The notes under the pieces were generated by a model. It saw only the letters and a program-made list of their open reading frames with translations. It was not told the origin of the DNA and did not search any database. From Candidatus Methanomethylophilaceae archaeon (GTDB lineage: Archaea > Thermoplasmatota > Thermoplasmata > Methanomassiliicoccales > Methanomethylophilaceae): DNA of 64,000 nucleotides. The number at the start of each line of letters is the position of its first letter. Within the stretch, counting starts at the first letter, position 1. The stretch is taken from the NCBI GenBank assembly GCA_017461225.1, contig JAFTYV010000035.1, positions 1 through 64,000 of the forward strand, given 5' to 3'. Shown here in pieces: positions 24,993-33,169 of the stretch. The position numbers and the translations under genes were made by a program.

Positions 24993-25184
24993 ATGGGAAG
25001 AATCAGACCCACCTACATCAAGAGAGTCTCCATTGAGCTTGTCAACAAATACCCCCAGGCCTTCAGCAAGGACTTCGAGGGAAACAAGGAAATGGTCAGC
25101 ACTCTGACTGATGTCTCATCGGTGACAATGAGGAACAGGATCGCTGGTTACATCACCCGCTACCTGTCTCACCCTGAGGCATGA
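24993..25184 (+). CDS. rps17e: 30S ribosomal protein S17e
   Basis: A 63-residue protein with the family's diagnostic opening MGRIRPTYIKR and the conserved RNRIAGYITRY near the C-terminus. S17e is found only in archaea and eukaryotes and binds the small subunit. An upstream in-frame GTG at 24984 would add three residues; the ATG matches the family start. It is a single-gene transcript followed closely by a tRNA-Arg gene. Confidence 0.95.
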   Translation: MGRIRPTYIKRVSIELVNKYPQAFSKDFEGNKEMVSTLTDVSSVTMRNRIAGYITRYLSHPEA

Positions 25185-25220
25185 AAACGCCTTAAACCTT
25201 AACCGGTTTCCGCAGCTTTT

Positions 25221-25297
25221 GCCCGCGTGGGGTAGCTTGGATATCCTGTGAGATTGCGGATCTCTTGACCCGGGTTCGAATCCCGGCGCGGGCACCA
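25221..25297 (+). tRNA. tRNA-Arg (anticodon GCG)
   Basis: Acceptor stem GCCCGCG pairs with CGCGGGC, T-arm CCGGG-TTCGAAT-CCCGG, anticodon loop TTGCGGA gives GCG. The terminal CCA is encoded. The outermost anticodon-stem pair is a T-T mismatch in my folding. Confidence 0.9.
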
Positions 25298-25403
25298 TAC
25301 CTTCTATGGTGTTCAACAACCACATCGGTTGTCCGATGTGAATCCCCTGATGATGGTCCCATTTTCGACCATCTCTCTGAGGCGACTTTGATAAAAGGGG
25401 AGA

Positions 25404-25417
25404 CGGCCCGAAGGCCG
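25404..25417. terminator. Short hairpin after the four-helix membrane protein gene
   Basis: CGGCC pairs with GGCCG around a CGAA loop. On the minus strand it is followed by a pyrimidine tract ending in CCCCTTTT, as expected of a terminator for the gene to the right. Confidence 0.5.
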
Positions 25418-25424
25418 AATGTGT

Positions 25425-25907
25425 TTAGAACTTGTCCTTGACGATGTCGAGGATGCCGCCGAGTGCGGTGATGATCGCTCCGACCATGGCGAGCCAGAAT
25501 CCGATTCCGACGCTGACGGTCACGCTTCCGAGGAATCCTGCATCGACAGCATCGGTCATGTCGCCCTTGAACAGGAACATGATGACGACCGCGACGATGG
25601 CGAGGAGGAGGGAGACGATTCCGAGGATCATTCCGATCTTCTCGTCCTTGACGAACATGGGGAGGACCGTGGTGATGAGTGCGATCACTCCGCATGCGAG
25701 TGCGAGGATGGGTGCATAGCTGTACTCAAGTTCATCCGCGTACTCCCAGTCCGAGATTGCCCATCCGGAGTAGGAGTCCACGCTGCTGTTGCCGAGGATA
25801 ACCGTCTCGATGTCGATCCAGCTCAGGAAGACTCCGACGATCATCAGGATTGCTCCGATGATACCGACGATACCCATGACATTGGCTACTGCTTTCACAT
25901 CTGCCAT
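25425..25907 (-). CDS. Four-helix membrane protein of unknown function
   Basis: A 160-residue protein with four predicted membrane helices: VMGIVGIIGAILMIVGVFLSWI, YAPILALACGVIALITTVL, IGMILGIVSLLLAIVAVVIMF and SVGIGFWLAMVGAIITALGGI. An acidic loop follows the first helix (about residues 33-60). No family is recognised. The codon use is more relaxed than in the highly expressed neighbours. It has its own promoter region to the right (ATTAACTATC about 30-40 bases upstream). Confidence 0.75.
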   Translation of the reverse strand: MADVKAVANVMGIVGIIGAILMIVGVFLSWIDIETVILGNSSVDSYSGWAISDWEYADELEYSYAPILALACGVIALITTVLPMFVKDEKIGMILGIVSLLLAIVAVVIMFLFKGDMTDAVDAGFLGSVTVSVGIGFWLAMVGAIITALGGILDIVKDKF

Positions 25908-25992
25908 GTTATCACATGCAGTTCAACTGCGACCCGGAAATCGGTCGGACGATAGTTAATGTTATCGACGATTGCCGACGATCATACATCCA

Positions 25993-27936
25993 TCATCCGG
26001 TCTCGCCCTCCGCATCCTCGGCGGGCCACACCTCGCGGATGATCTCCACGTCGCCGGGCGGGAGGATCCTGGAGACCTCCTCCTCGGGGACCTGGAACCT
26101 CTTGGCCATCTCGCTGGACTTGCGGCCGGACTTGCCCTTGCCGGGGCGTATGACGAAGTACCTGTCGGACTGGGCGAAGCACTCCGCAGGTCCGCACATG
26201 ACCTTCCTGGCGTTCTGGAAGTAGACCTCCCCGACGACGAGCTCCATGGGGAGGTGGTACTCGTAGTTCCTCTTCCCGCGGATGATGAACGCACCGCGGG
26301 GCACGAACTCACCGGGGTTCGGGGTCTTGCTGACCTGGTCCGGGTACGCCCAGAAGGCGCTGCCCTCGGATAGAGCCGCGACCCACGCCTTGGACTGCGC
26401 TATGGCGAACTGGCACGCGAGCCTGAGCTCGGACTGGTCCAGCTTGGAGCCCTCCTTGATGACGACCGACGGTGCACCGTGGACGTCCGCATGCGCGTAG
26501 AGGTCCCCGTCCTTGAGGTGCTTCTTCACGACGTTGTCGTTGGTGTGCGCATCCTTTCCCGCTATGACGAGCTTGCCCTGCGGGGAGATGTACCATTTGT
26601 ACCTCTCGAACCAGAACTGCTTGGTGGGCTGGGCCTTGCCGGCCATCAGGGCCTTCGCCCTGTCGATGCCCTTCTGCTTCCTTGCCAGCTCCGCACGGCT
26701 CTCCTCCAGGGCCTCCTCGGCGCGTTTGGCCTTCTCCCCGATCTCCTTCCCCCTCTGGTATATGTCGGACGCGTTGGCGTCTATGCCCTTGGTGTAGTCC
26801 AGGGTCACGGTCTGTCCCGCGAAGGTGCCCGTCACGAGGTTCCTCGACGGGTCGATGCCGGTGACGAACGGGATCCTCATCGCACCCTCCCTGAGCTTCT
26901 CCCAGGTGAGCTTCTGCGACTGCTCGCTGAGGACGTTCAGGAGGTCGTTGGCGTTCTGGTAGTCGGTGTAGAGCGATTCCGCCTTGACGCGGAGCTCCTC
27001 GCACTGCGCCCTGTACTCCTCCAGGGTCTCCTCCTGCTTGGCGATCCTCCTGTTGAGCTTCTCGATCTCGGGGTCGACGAAGGATTCCTCCTCCTCGTCC
27101 GAGATCTGCTCCATGTAGGCGTGTATGAGTTCGGACATGGTGCCGAAGCGCTTGGACTCCATGTCCCCGTGGGACATGAGCTCCATGGGGGCGAAGTCCT
27201 CTATCCTGTCCTCCGACAGGTACGCCGTCGGTTCGGGTACGTCGAGGACGTGCTGCACCAGCTCTCCCATCGCGGCGTACATCGCGGCGACCGTCCCGTC
27301 GTCGATGTCGGATGCGGGCGTGTTCTTGTCGACGCCGACGCGCCTGCAGACCTCCTCCGCATACTGTCCTCCCAGGTTCACCGCGGTGGCGAGTGTCCTG
27401 ACGCAGTCGGCATCCGACGAACGGAACGATGCGAGGAACTCCTCGGCGGTGGACGTGGTGGGGTCGAACCTGGACTTCGGGGAGGTGTACTCGGCACCGG
27501 GGCGCGACGTACGGTCCCTCCACGTCTTCTGCACCAGGCAGTTCTGGATGATGCCGTCCTTCACGAGGAGGACGTTCCCTCCCCCGAACATCTCGAATAT
27601 GAGGGTGTAGTCGCCTTCGGACTTCATCAGCTCCATCTCGACGACCCTGTCGAACCCGACCTGCCTGACCTTCCCTATGCGCGCGTTGTCCACGTACTTC
27701 CTGAGGTACGATGCGAAGGACGTGGGCATCGTCGGGGTCTCCGGCTTCACGGACGGAGAGTAGAGCCATTTCCTGTCCTTGAAGAAGAGCTCCTTCTTCC
27801 CCTCGCCCTGGACGTTTATGCGGAAGAGCACGTTTCCGGCGCCCCAGTGGAAGATCTTGTCCATGTGCGCCCCTTCCAGGTCCGCGAGCTCTGTCACGAT
27901 GGAACGGACATCGAAGGAACTCATCTCTTTCTTCAT
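25993..27936 (-). CDS. Archaeal RqcH/NEMF (Rqc2) homologue
   Basis: A 647-residue protein of the NFACT/Rqc2 family that binds 60S/50S-nascent chain-tRNA complexes in ribosome quality control and can direct C-terminal tailing. Domain order: NFACT-N (1 to about 230), helix-hairpin-helix region, long coiled coil (about 280-345 and 405-440), then the NFACT-R domain with FWFERYKWYISPQGKLVIAGKDAHTND, a near-perfect family signature. The C-terminal region holds the FVPRGAFIIRGKRNY segment. It has its own TATA (CTTTATCATC). The tRNAs it would use for tailing cannot be told from sequence. Confidence 0.92.
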   Translation of the reverse strand: MKKEMSSFDVRSIVTELADLEGAHMDKIFHWGAGNVLFRINVQGEGKKELFFKDRKWLYSPSVKPETPTMPTSFASYLRKYVDNARIGKVRQVGFDRVVEMELMKSEGDYTLIFEMFGGGNVLLVKDGIIQNCLVQKTWRDRTSRPGAEYTSPKSRFDPTTSTAEEFLASFRSSDADCVRTLATAVNLGGQYAEEVCRRVGVDKNTPASDIDDGTVAAMYAAMGELVQHVLDVPEPTAYLSEDRIEDFAPMELMSHGDMESKRFGTMSELIHAYMEQISDEEEESFVDPEIEKLNRRIAKQEETLEEYRAQCEELRVKAESLYTDYQNANDLLNVLSEQSQKLTWEKLREGAMRIPFVTGIDPSRNLVTGTFAGQTVTLDYTKGIDANASDIYQRGKEIGEKAKRAEEALEESRAELARKQKGIDRAKALMAGKAQPTKQFWFERYKWYISPQGKLVIAGKDAHTNDNVVKKHLKDGDLYAHADVHGAPSVVIKEGSKLDQSELRLACQFAIAQSKAWVAALSEGSAFWAYPDQVSKTPNPGEFVPRGAFIIRGKRNYEYHLPMELVVGEVYFQNARKVMCGPAECFAQSDRYFVIRPGKGKSGRKSSEMAKRFQVPEEEVSRILPPGDVEIIREVWPAEDAEGETG

Positions 27937-27981
27937 GGGTCCGGCTAGGATGATTCCGATGATAAAGGTTGTTCGGAACCG

Positions 27982-28647
27982 TCAGATGTGGATGCCGTAG
28001 ACGTCTATGCTGTGGGCGGTGATGACGTCGTATATGGCGTCGATCTCCGGTCTGAGGTCCACGTTCGGCATTCCGAAGGACATCACCAGGAGGTCGCCGA
28101 GCAGGTACATGGCGCTCTTGTCGTCGGACATCGAGGGGTCCTTCTCGAACATCTCGAACACGTTGCCCATGGCGCCGAGGCAGATGCAGATGCGCAGCTT
28201 GAAGTCCTCCGCATCGGTGGGGAGCAGCCTCTCGGTGTCCCTCTCGCGTATGAGCTGCACCGTGTAGTCCGCCATCATGTCCATGGTGTCCCAGCGCTTG
28301 TACGCGATGGCCAGGAGCTCCGCGATGCGGGGGGACCTGCTGCTGGCGTAGATCTGGAGGATGAGGGGGAAGCTGATGTTCCTCAGGTAGTTGGTGTTGG
28401 GGAGCAGCCTCTCGGACTCCCTGATGGACTGTTTGAGGATCGCTATTATGGCCTCGGAGAAGATCTCCTCCTTGCTCCTGAAGATGTTGTAGAGGCTGCC
28501 GTTGAGTATGCCCGTCTTCTGCATGATCTGGCGGGTGGTCGTCTTCTCGTACCCGTTCTCCAGGAAGAGCTTGATCGATTCGTCGATGACCCTGCGCTTT
28601 AGCTCCTCGGTCCTCTTCGTATGGGATCCACGTGCGGCAGGCGGCAT
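27982..28647 (-). CDS. TetR/AcrR-family transcriptional regulator
   Basis: A 221-residue regulator with an N-terminal helix-turn-helix (KRRVIDESIKLFLENGYEKTT ... GILNGSLYNIFRSKEEIF) typical of TetR proteins, which are mostly repressors of transport or metabolism genes. The ligand domain is divergent. A TATA-like GTATATAGT (28679-28687) precedes it by about 35 bases. It is followed 45 bases downstream by the RqcH homologue on the same strand, which has its own promoter. The target is unknown; no convincing palindromic operator was found. Confidence 0.88.
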   Translation of the reverse strand: MPPAARGSHTKRTEELKRRVIDESIKLFLENGYEKTTTRQIMQKTGILNGSLYNIFRSKEEIFSEAIIAILKQSIRESERLLPNTNYLRNISFPLILQIYASSRSPRIAELLAIAYKRWDTMDMMADYTVQLIRERDTERLLPTDAEDFKLRICICLGAMGNVFEMFEKDPSMSDDKSAMYLLGDLLVMSFGMPNVDLRPEIDAIYDVITAHSIDVYGIHI

Positions 28648-28885
28648 GGTCTATCTCCGGGCAATCCAAAGGAAATGCGTATATAGTGTTTTTCCACGGT
28701 GGTTTCCCATCGTGCAGAGGTGCCCGTGCGTGGAACGGATGTCGTCGTGGTAACGGGTGCTCCGGATGCCTGAAACCGTCTGGATCGGGGGCATCGTCGC
28801 TCGTTGTGGCGGATGCAGGTCGTCCGAGGTAGCCAGCTATCAGTAAACCTTTAATATCGGTTCATTATTATCCGCAAATACAACT

Positions 28886-28960
28886 GCCGCCGTGGCTAAG
28901 GGGTATAGCGACGCCTTGGTAAGGCGTAGGTCGTGGGTTCGATTCCCATCGGCGGCTCCA
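28886..28960 (+). tRNA. tRNA-Thr (anticodon GGT)
   Basis: Acceptor GCCGCCG pairs with CGGCGGC; anticodon stem ACGCC/GGCGT encloses TTGGTAA, anticodon GGT; T-arm GTGGG-TTCGATT-CCCAT. CCA is encoded. A TATA-like TTTAATATC lies about 35 bases upstream. Confidence 0.93.
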
Positions 28961-29112
28961 TCCACTTTTTACCCTGTCTCATTCATCGTCGTGTTTCATC
29001 TGTGTGTGCGGGCCATCCATCCGGGATTGCTCCGCATCCGCTGTCAGTGAACGTTCCCGAATGTCGTGGAAAATGCGGTAAGGGGTTTGGGGGCGTCCCT
29101 GCGGACGCCGGT

Positions 29113-30300
29113 TCACCTCATGAGGTACGTGACGAACCCGGACCAGATCTTGGGGAAGAAGAACGTCGTCTTCTTGGGCATGCGCTTGCCCACCATGGAC
29201 AGGTCCCAGATGGTCTGGAGGGACGGGTCGTTGAGGATTATCGCGAGGTCATGCCTGCCGTCGGCCATCTTCGCCTTGACGGAGCCGTACTCCGCGTCGT
29301 AGGACACCGTGGCCTTGCCCTCGTCGGACTTGTAGACCCCCTTGAGGATCCTCTCCTGGGCGAAGTAGGTGTCGAGGTTCCAGAGCCCCTCGCCGGCCTC
29401 CTTGGGGTCGGCCAGGAAGCACTTCCCGGATCTGAATACGAGTCCCATCATGTGGTCCCCGAGTCCGGCCTCCATCTCCTCGGCGGTGACCTCCTGCATC
29501 TCCATGACGTTGGAGATGCCCTTGATGGCGTTCTTCTCGGAGATGTTGCCGGTGTCGACGAGACGGTGGGTGGGCCAGATGACCAGGCCCTTGTCATCGG
29601 ATGCGACGAGGGTCGCGAGCACGTACCCCTTGGGTTCCGAGTCCGGGTTCTCCAGGGAGTAGTTCAGGGCGGTCTCGTACCTGTGGTGTCCGTCAGCGAT
29701 GAGCATGCTCTGGGGCTCCAGCTGCCTGGTGACCTCGGATGTGATCTCGGGGTCGGAGAGCCTGTAGTACTTGTGCTCCACGCCGGAGTCGTCCACGTAC
29801 CTGTAGACGAGGGACGCGTTGTCGTTGATCCTCCTGTTGAGCTCGGGTGTGAACCCCTCGTAGATACCGAAGATGGACTCGAGGTGGGCCTCCATGTCCC
29901 TGAGGAGGTTGAGGCGGTCCGCCTTCACCTTGGAGAACGTCTCCTCGTGGGGGATGACCTTCCCCGTCTCGTACTTCTCCGTCTTCAGGATGCCCACGAT
30001 GCCGGTGCGCACCCTGGTCTCTCCGTTGTCGTCGAAGGTCTGCTCGTAGATGTAGAAGGATTCGGGGTCCTGCTTGAGGGCGCCGTCGGCGATCCACGAG
30101 TCCAGTTCCGCCCTCGCGCCGTGGTAGCGCTTGTCGGCGTCGGGGTTGAGCGTGAGCCTGGTGACGTTGAACGGACGGGACTGGAGGTCCGCGAGGTACT
30201 CGTCACCGATGACGTCGTAGGGAGGGGAGATGCGGTCGCTCACATGCTCGCCGGCCCTGAGGTTGGGCCTGAGGCCCTTGAAGGGAAGGAATGTTACCAT
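29113..30300 (-). CDS. DUF1015 (COG4198) family protein
   Basis: A 395-residue protein of the widespread DUF1015 family. Diagnostic segments include the N-terminal PFKGLRPN with ISPPYDVI, HEETFSKVKADRLNLLRDM, and the DGHHRYETALNY motif near residue 200, which may form a catalytic or ligand site. The biochemical function is unknown. The start at 30300 (MVTFLPF) is at the family N-terminus and lies about 30 bases from CTTTATTATC on the minus strand. It ends far from the upstream tRNA, so it is a single-gene transcript. Confidence 0.9.
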   Translation of the reverse strand: MVTFLPFKGLRPNLRAGEHVSDRISPPYDVIGDEYLADLQSRPFNVTRLTLNPDADKRYHGARAELDSWIADGALKQDPESFYIYEQTFDDNGETRVRTGIVGILKTEKYETGKVIPHEETFSKVKADRLNLLRDMEAHLESIFGIYEGFTPELNRRINDNASLVYRYVDDSGVEHKYYRLSDPEITSEVTRQLEPQSMLIADGHHRYETALNYSLENPDSEPKGYVLATLVASDDKGLVIWPTHRLVDTGNISEKNAIKGISNVMEMQEVTAEEMEAGLGDHMMGLVFRSGKCFLADPKEAGEGLWNLDTYFAQERILKGVYKSDEGKATVSYDAEYGSVKAKMADGRHDLAIILNDPSLQTIWDLSMVGKRMPKKTTFFFPKIWSGFVTYLMR

Positions 30301-30346
30301 TTCAGCACCGGGTGGTGCTAATGTGGTGGTGATAATAAAGGTAGTC

Positions 30347-30364
30347 GGTGGGCGGACGCCCACC
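30347..30364. terminator. Perfect hairpin after hypE
   Basis: GGTGGGCG pairs with CGCCCACC around GA, 7 bases beyond the hypE stop on the minus strand and upstream of the DUF1015 promoter. Confidence 0.65.
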
Positions 30365-30370
30365 CTGTTC

Positions 30371-31417
30371 TCAGCAGATCCTGGGCACCGGATCGCCTGC
30401 GGGGGCCTCGAGGATCCTCCTGCCGCCGATCTCCGTCTTGAGGACGACCCTCTCGACACCCTCGGTGGCGTATCCTATGATGGCGGCGTCCCTGCCCTCG
30501 GGGGTTGTGCGGATGGCCTTCAGGACCTCCTCGGCCATCTCGGGGACGACGCCGATCACGGCCTTCCCCTCGTTGCCGATGCTGAGGGGGTCGATCCCGA
30601 GCAGGTCGCAGGCGTTGACGACACCGTCCCTGAGGGGGATGGAGGAGTAGTCGATCTCCATGCCGATGTGCGACTTGGAGCACCACTCGTTCAGCGTGTT
30701 GGCGAGTCCTCCGCGGGTCGGGTCCTTCATGGCGACTATGCCGCCCGCCTTGAGTCCCTCCGCGATCATGCCGTTCAACGGAGCGACGTCGCTCTGGACC
30801 TCGCTCTCGAAGCCGTACCCCTCGCGGAACGACAGCAGCGACACGCCGTGGTCGCCCACGTAGCCGGACACGATGATCGCGTCGCCGGGCCTGACGTTGG
30901 AGTCGGTGCACCACCTGGATTCGACCTCCCTGTACTCCCTTGCGGTGGCGAGGTTGCCGTCCATGTGGGGGGACCTCCTGCCTATGGCCGATGTGGCCAT
31001 GAACATCTGGTCGACCGCACCGGACTCCACCACCTTGGTGTCGCCGGTCACCACGGGGACGCCGCACTCGGACGATGTGCGTCCCATGCTCTCCATGACC
31101 CTGTCGACGATGTCCATGTCGAGCCCCTCCTCGATGATGACGGAGCAGCCGATGCCGACGGGGGATGCGCCCATGACCGAGATGTCGTTGACGGTCCCTG
31201 CGACGGAGATCCTGCCCAGGTCCCCTCCGGGGAAGAATATGGGCTTGACGGTGTGGCCGTCGATGGTGAACACGATGTCGTCCACGACCGCGGAGTCGTC
31301 CATGGACTCGAGGGGGACGTCTGCTTTCATCTTCGGGAAGTGGCTGGTGATGTGCTTGGACAGGAACTCCTGCATGAGCTCCCCTCCGGCACCGTGGTTC
31401 ATGATCACCTTCGGCAT
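30371..31417 (-). CDS. hypE: Hydrogenase expression/formation protein HypE
   Basis: PurM-like ATPase that dehydrates the carbamoylated C-terminal cysteine to a thiocyanate, the source of the CN ligands of [NiFe]-hydrogenase. The 348-residue protein ends in the diagnostic PRIC, with the acceptor cysteine as the last residue. MNHGAGGELMQ, DDSAVVDD, ISVAGTVNDISVMGA and MKDPTRGGLANTLNE are the conserved HypE/PurM motifs. It has its own TATA (CCTTTTAACC). Together with hypB it shows the cell makes [NiFe]-hydrogenase. Confidence 0.95.
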   Translation of the reverse strand: MPKVIMNHGAGGELMQEFLSKHITSHFPKMKADVPLESMDDSAVVDDIVFTIDGHTVKPIFFPGGDLGRISVAGTVNDISVMGASPVGIGCSVIIEEGLDMDIVDRVMESMGRTSSECGVPVVTGDTKVVESGAVDQMFMATSAIGRRSPHMDGNLATAREYREVESRWCTDSNVRPGDAIIVSGYVGDHGVSLLSFREGYGFESEVQSDVAPLNGMIAEGLKAGGIVAMKDPTRGGLANTLNEWCSKSHIGMEIDYSSIPLRDGVVNACDLLGIDPLSIGNEGKAVIGVVPEMAEEVLKAIRTTPEGRDAAIIGYATEGVERVVLKTEIGGRRILEAPAGDPVPRIC

Positions 31418-31508
31418 GGCTGGGCGGATGGGGACACGGGGTTAAAAGGAATGTGCATTGTCCCAGAACGTCAGGGTTTTATCATCGGTCGTACTAGAGG
31501 ATGGTGTC

Positions 31509-31585
31509 GGCCCCGTAGGGTAGCGGATTTATCCTGTTGGCCTTCGGAACCAACGACTCGGGTTCGAATCCCGGCGGGGCCACCA
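31509..31585 (+). tRNA. tRNA-Arg (anticodon TCG)
   Basis: Acceptor GGCCCCG pairs with CGGGGCC; T-arm TCGGG-TTCGAAT-CCCGG; CCA encoded. The anticodon loop CTTCGGA gives TCG, with a C-A mismatch closing the loop. Reading the loop differently would not give a conserved U33. Confidence 0.82.
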
Positions 31586-31679
31586 TCCGTTCTCGATCCC
31601 CGTCCATCCCCCGTTTGTCCCCTCGTCATCATGTCTGGTCGTTCACGATCGACGATCCGGGATGTCACGGGTGCGGAGC

Positions 31680-31704
31680 ACGGCCCCCACGGGATGGGGG
31701 CCGT
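31680..31704. terminator. Perfect 10-bp hairpin after the PEBP gene
   Basis: ACGGCCCCCA pairs with TGGGGGCCGT around CGGGA. It is downstream of the minus-strand PEBP stop, and beyond the plus-strand tRNA, so it can end both transcripts. Confidence 0.6.
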
Positions 31705-31720
31705 ACCCCCTCGTCGCGAC

Positions 31721-32224
31721 TCACTGTCCAGAGGGACGGTAGGTTCCGATGACGGTGGAGTGCGCCAGGACGTGACCCTCCATGGCGAAGCGGAGCTCGT
31801 TCAGCCTGAATCCCCTCTCCAGTCCGAGCTCGGTGTCGAGGGCGTAGACCGTCAGTGTGTACCTGTGGGGGCGGTCCGGCGGAGCCGGCCCCCCGTACCC
31901 GGTGGCCTCCTCCACGGTCAGCTCGTCGAGTGCGCTGCACCAGCTGTTGCAGCCCTCCGTGAACCCCGGGTCGTTGTGCGACGCCCCCTCGGGGATCGAG
32001 GTGGAGCGGATGTCGCATGCGGTCCAGTGGATCCAGTTGAACCCGCAGACGGGGATGGCGTCGTAGTCGTCCATCACGAGTGCGAAGGTCACCGTGCCCT
32101 CGGGGGCATCGGCGATCTCCAACGGCGGGGACAGTCCGGGCATGGTGTTGACGAACACCGTGCCGCCGGAACCGAAGCGCCCGGCGAACTCCCCGTCGAC
32201 GATCCCCGGACAGGATACGCGCAT
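31721..32224 (-). CDS. YbhB/YbcL-type phosphatidylethanolamine-binding (Raf kinase inhibitor-like) protein
   Basis: A 167-residue PEBP-family protein. Conserved elements of the ligand pocket are visible: PPLEIADAP, ALVMDDYDA, the WIHWTACDI strand, GYGGPAPPDRPHRYTLTVYAL. The bacterial and archaeal versions bind small anionic ligands, with function mostly unknown. It starts one base after the apt stop, so it is the second gene of an apt-PEBP operon. Confidence 0.92.
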   Translation of the reverse strand: MRVSCPGIVDGEFAGRFGSGGTVFVNTMPGLSPPLEIADAPEGTVTFALVMDDYDAIPVCGFNWIHWTACDIRSTSIPEGASHNDPGFTEGCNSWCSALDELTVEEATGYGGPAPPDRPHRYTLTVYALDTELGLERGFRLNELRFAMEGHVLAHSTVIGTYRPSGQ

Positions 32225-32225
32225 G

Positions 32226-32750
32226 TCAGGCTCCCTCGTAGGTTATGAGGGACTCCACGTCGTACCCCTCGAGTCTCTCCCTTCCCTTCAGTCCGGCGAG
32301 CTCGATGACGAACAGGATCTTGACGACCTCTCCACCGAGCCTCTCGATCATCCTGATCATGGCCTCCACGGTGCCACCGGTCGCGATCAGGTCGTCGATG
32401 ATGACGACCTTCTGTCCGGGTCTGATGGAGTCGGTGTGCATCTCGAGGGTCGCGGTGCCGTACTCGAGGTCGTACTCCTCGGAAATGGTCTCGCGGGGGA
32501 GCTTCCCCTTCTTGCGTGCGAGGACGAAGCCCTTGCCCATCTCGTAGGCGACGGGCGTCCCGAAGATGAACCCCCTGGATTCGGAACCGACGACGACGTC
32601 GAAATCGACGCCCTCGAGCCTCTCGACCATCCCGTCGACCGAGAGCCTGAGCCCCTCCGGGCTTCCGATTACTGTGGTGATGTCCCTGAAGATGATCCCG
32701 GGTTTGGGGAAGTCCTCTATCGCGGTGACGTAGTCCTCTATGTTTGCCAT
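32226..32750 (-). CDS. apt: Adenine phosphoribosyltransferase
   Basis: Salvages adenine with PRPP to AMP. The 174-residue protein contains the PRPP-binding VVIIDDLIATGGT motif, the DFPKPGIIFRDIT N-terminal segment and the SRGFIFG hood region. A TATA on the minus strand (TTTTATC, about 32771-32777) lies some 25 bases before the ATG. It is co-transcribed with the PEBP gene. Confidence 0.95.
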   Translation of the reverse strand: MANIEDYVTAIEDFPKPGIIFRDITTVIGSPEGLRLSVDGMVERLEGVDFDVVVGSESRGFIFGTPVAYEMGKGFVLARKKGKLPRETISEEYDLEYGTATLEMHTDSIRPGQKVVIIDDLIATGGTVEAMIRMIERLGGEVVKILFVIELAGLKGRERLEGYDVESLITYEGA

Positions 32751-32779
32751 GGGGGATGTATGTGGATGTGGAGATAAAA

Positions 32780-33142
32780 CGTGGGCTCCGTGTCAAAAGG
32801 AGGAAGGGGACGATGGTCCCGTTTGTCGCGGTCATCCGTCGAGTCTTGCGGACGGCGGTGTCACAACGTGCACGTGGGAGAAGTGTCGATCGACCGGTCT
32901 TTCCCCGTGACGGTTGAAACAGTTTCGTCGTCCTCGCCGCAGATCCAGGTCACTTGCCTTTTACCGATCCTTTCGAACCTCCCTTGTGGATATGTTACGG
33001 GTTGGTACTATTTATAACAGTGCGTTAACGGTATTCAAAGAATTTTGGTGTTTTCGATTCGATTCACGTATCAGTTCTACGAATATCGTATCATGTGGGT
33101 ATGGGATCCCCGGTCGGTCGGATGATGAGAAGGGGAAGTGTC
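32780..33142. other. Gene-free region with an AT-rich patch
   Basis: Between the apt promoter and the SPFH gene there are over 350 bases without a convincing gene. Bases 32955-33105 are clearly AT-rich. A good TATA-like element on the plus strand (ACTATTTATAACA, about 33007-33019) is followed about 125 bases later by a GC hairpin, so a short non-coding RNA is conceivable. The open frames here have no recognisable sequence. Confidence 0.4.
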
Positions 33143-33159
33143 GCCGGGTGGTGCCCGGC
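33143..33159. terminator. GC hairpin after the SPFH operon
   Basis: GCCGGG pairs with CCCGGC around TGGTG, 11 bases beyond the SPFH gene stop on the minus strand. Confidence 0.55.
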
Positions 33160-33169
33160 TGTGTTTGGT

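Noticed and set aside
25425-25907. The four-helix membrane protein as a subunit of a known energy-converting complex
   Set aside because: No motif or neighbour supports such a role; it stands alone between tRNA-Arg and the aRqcH gene.
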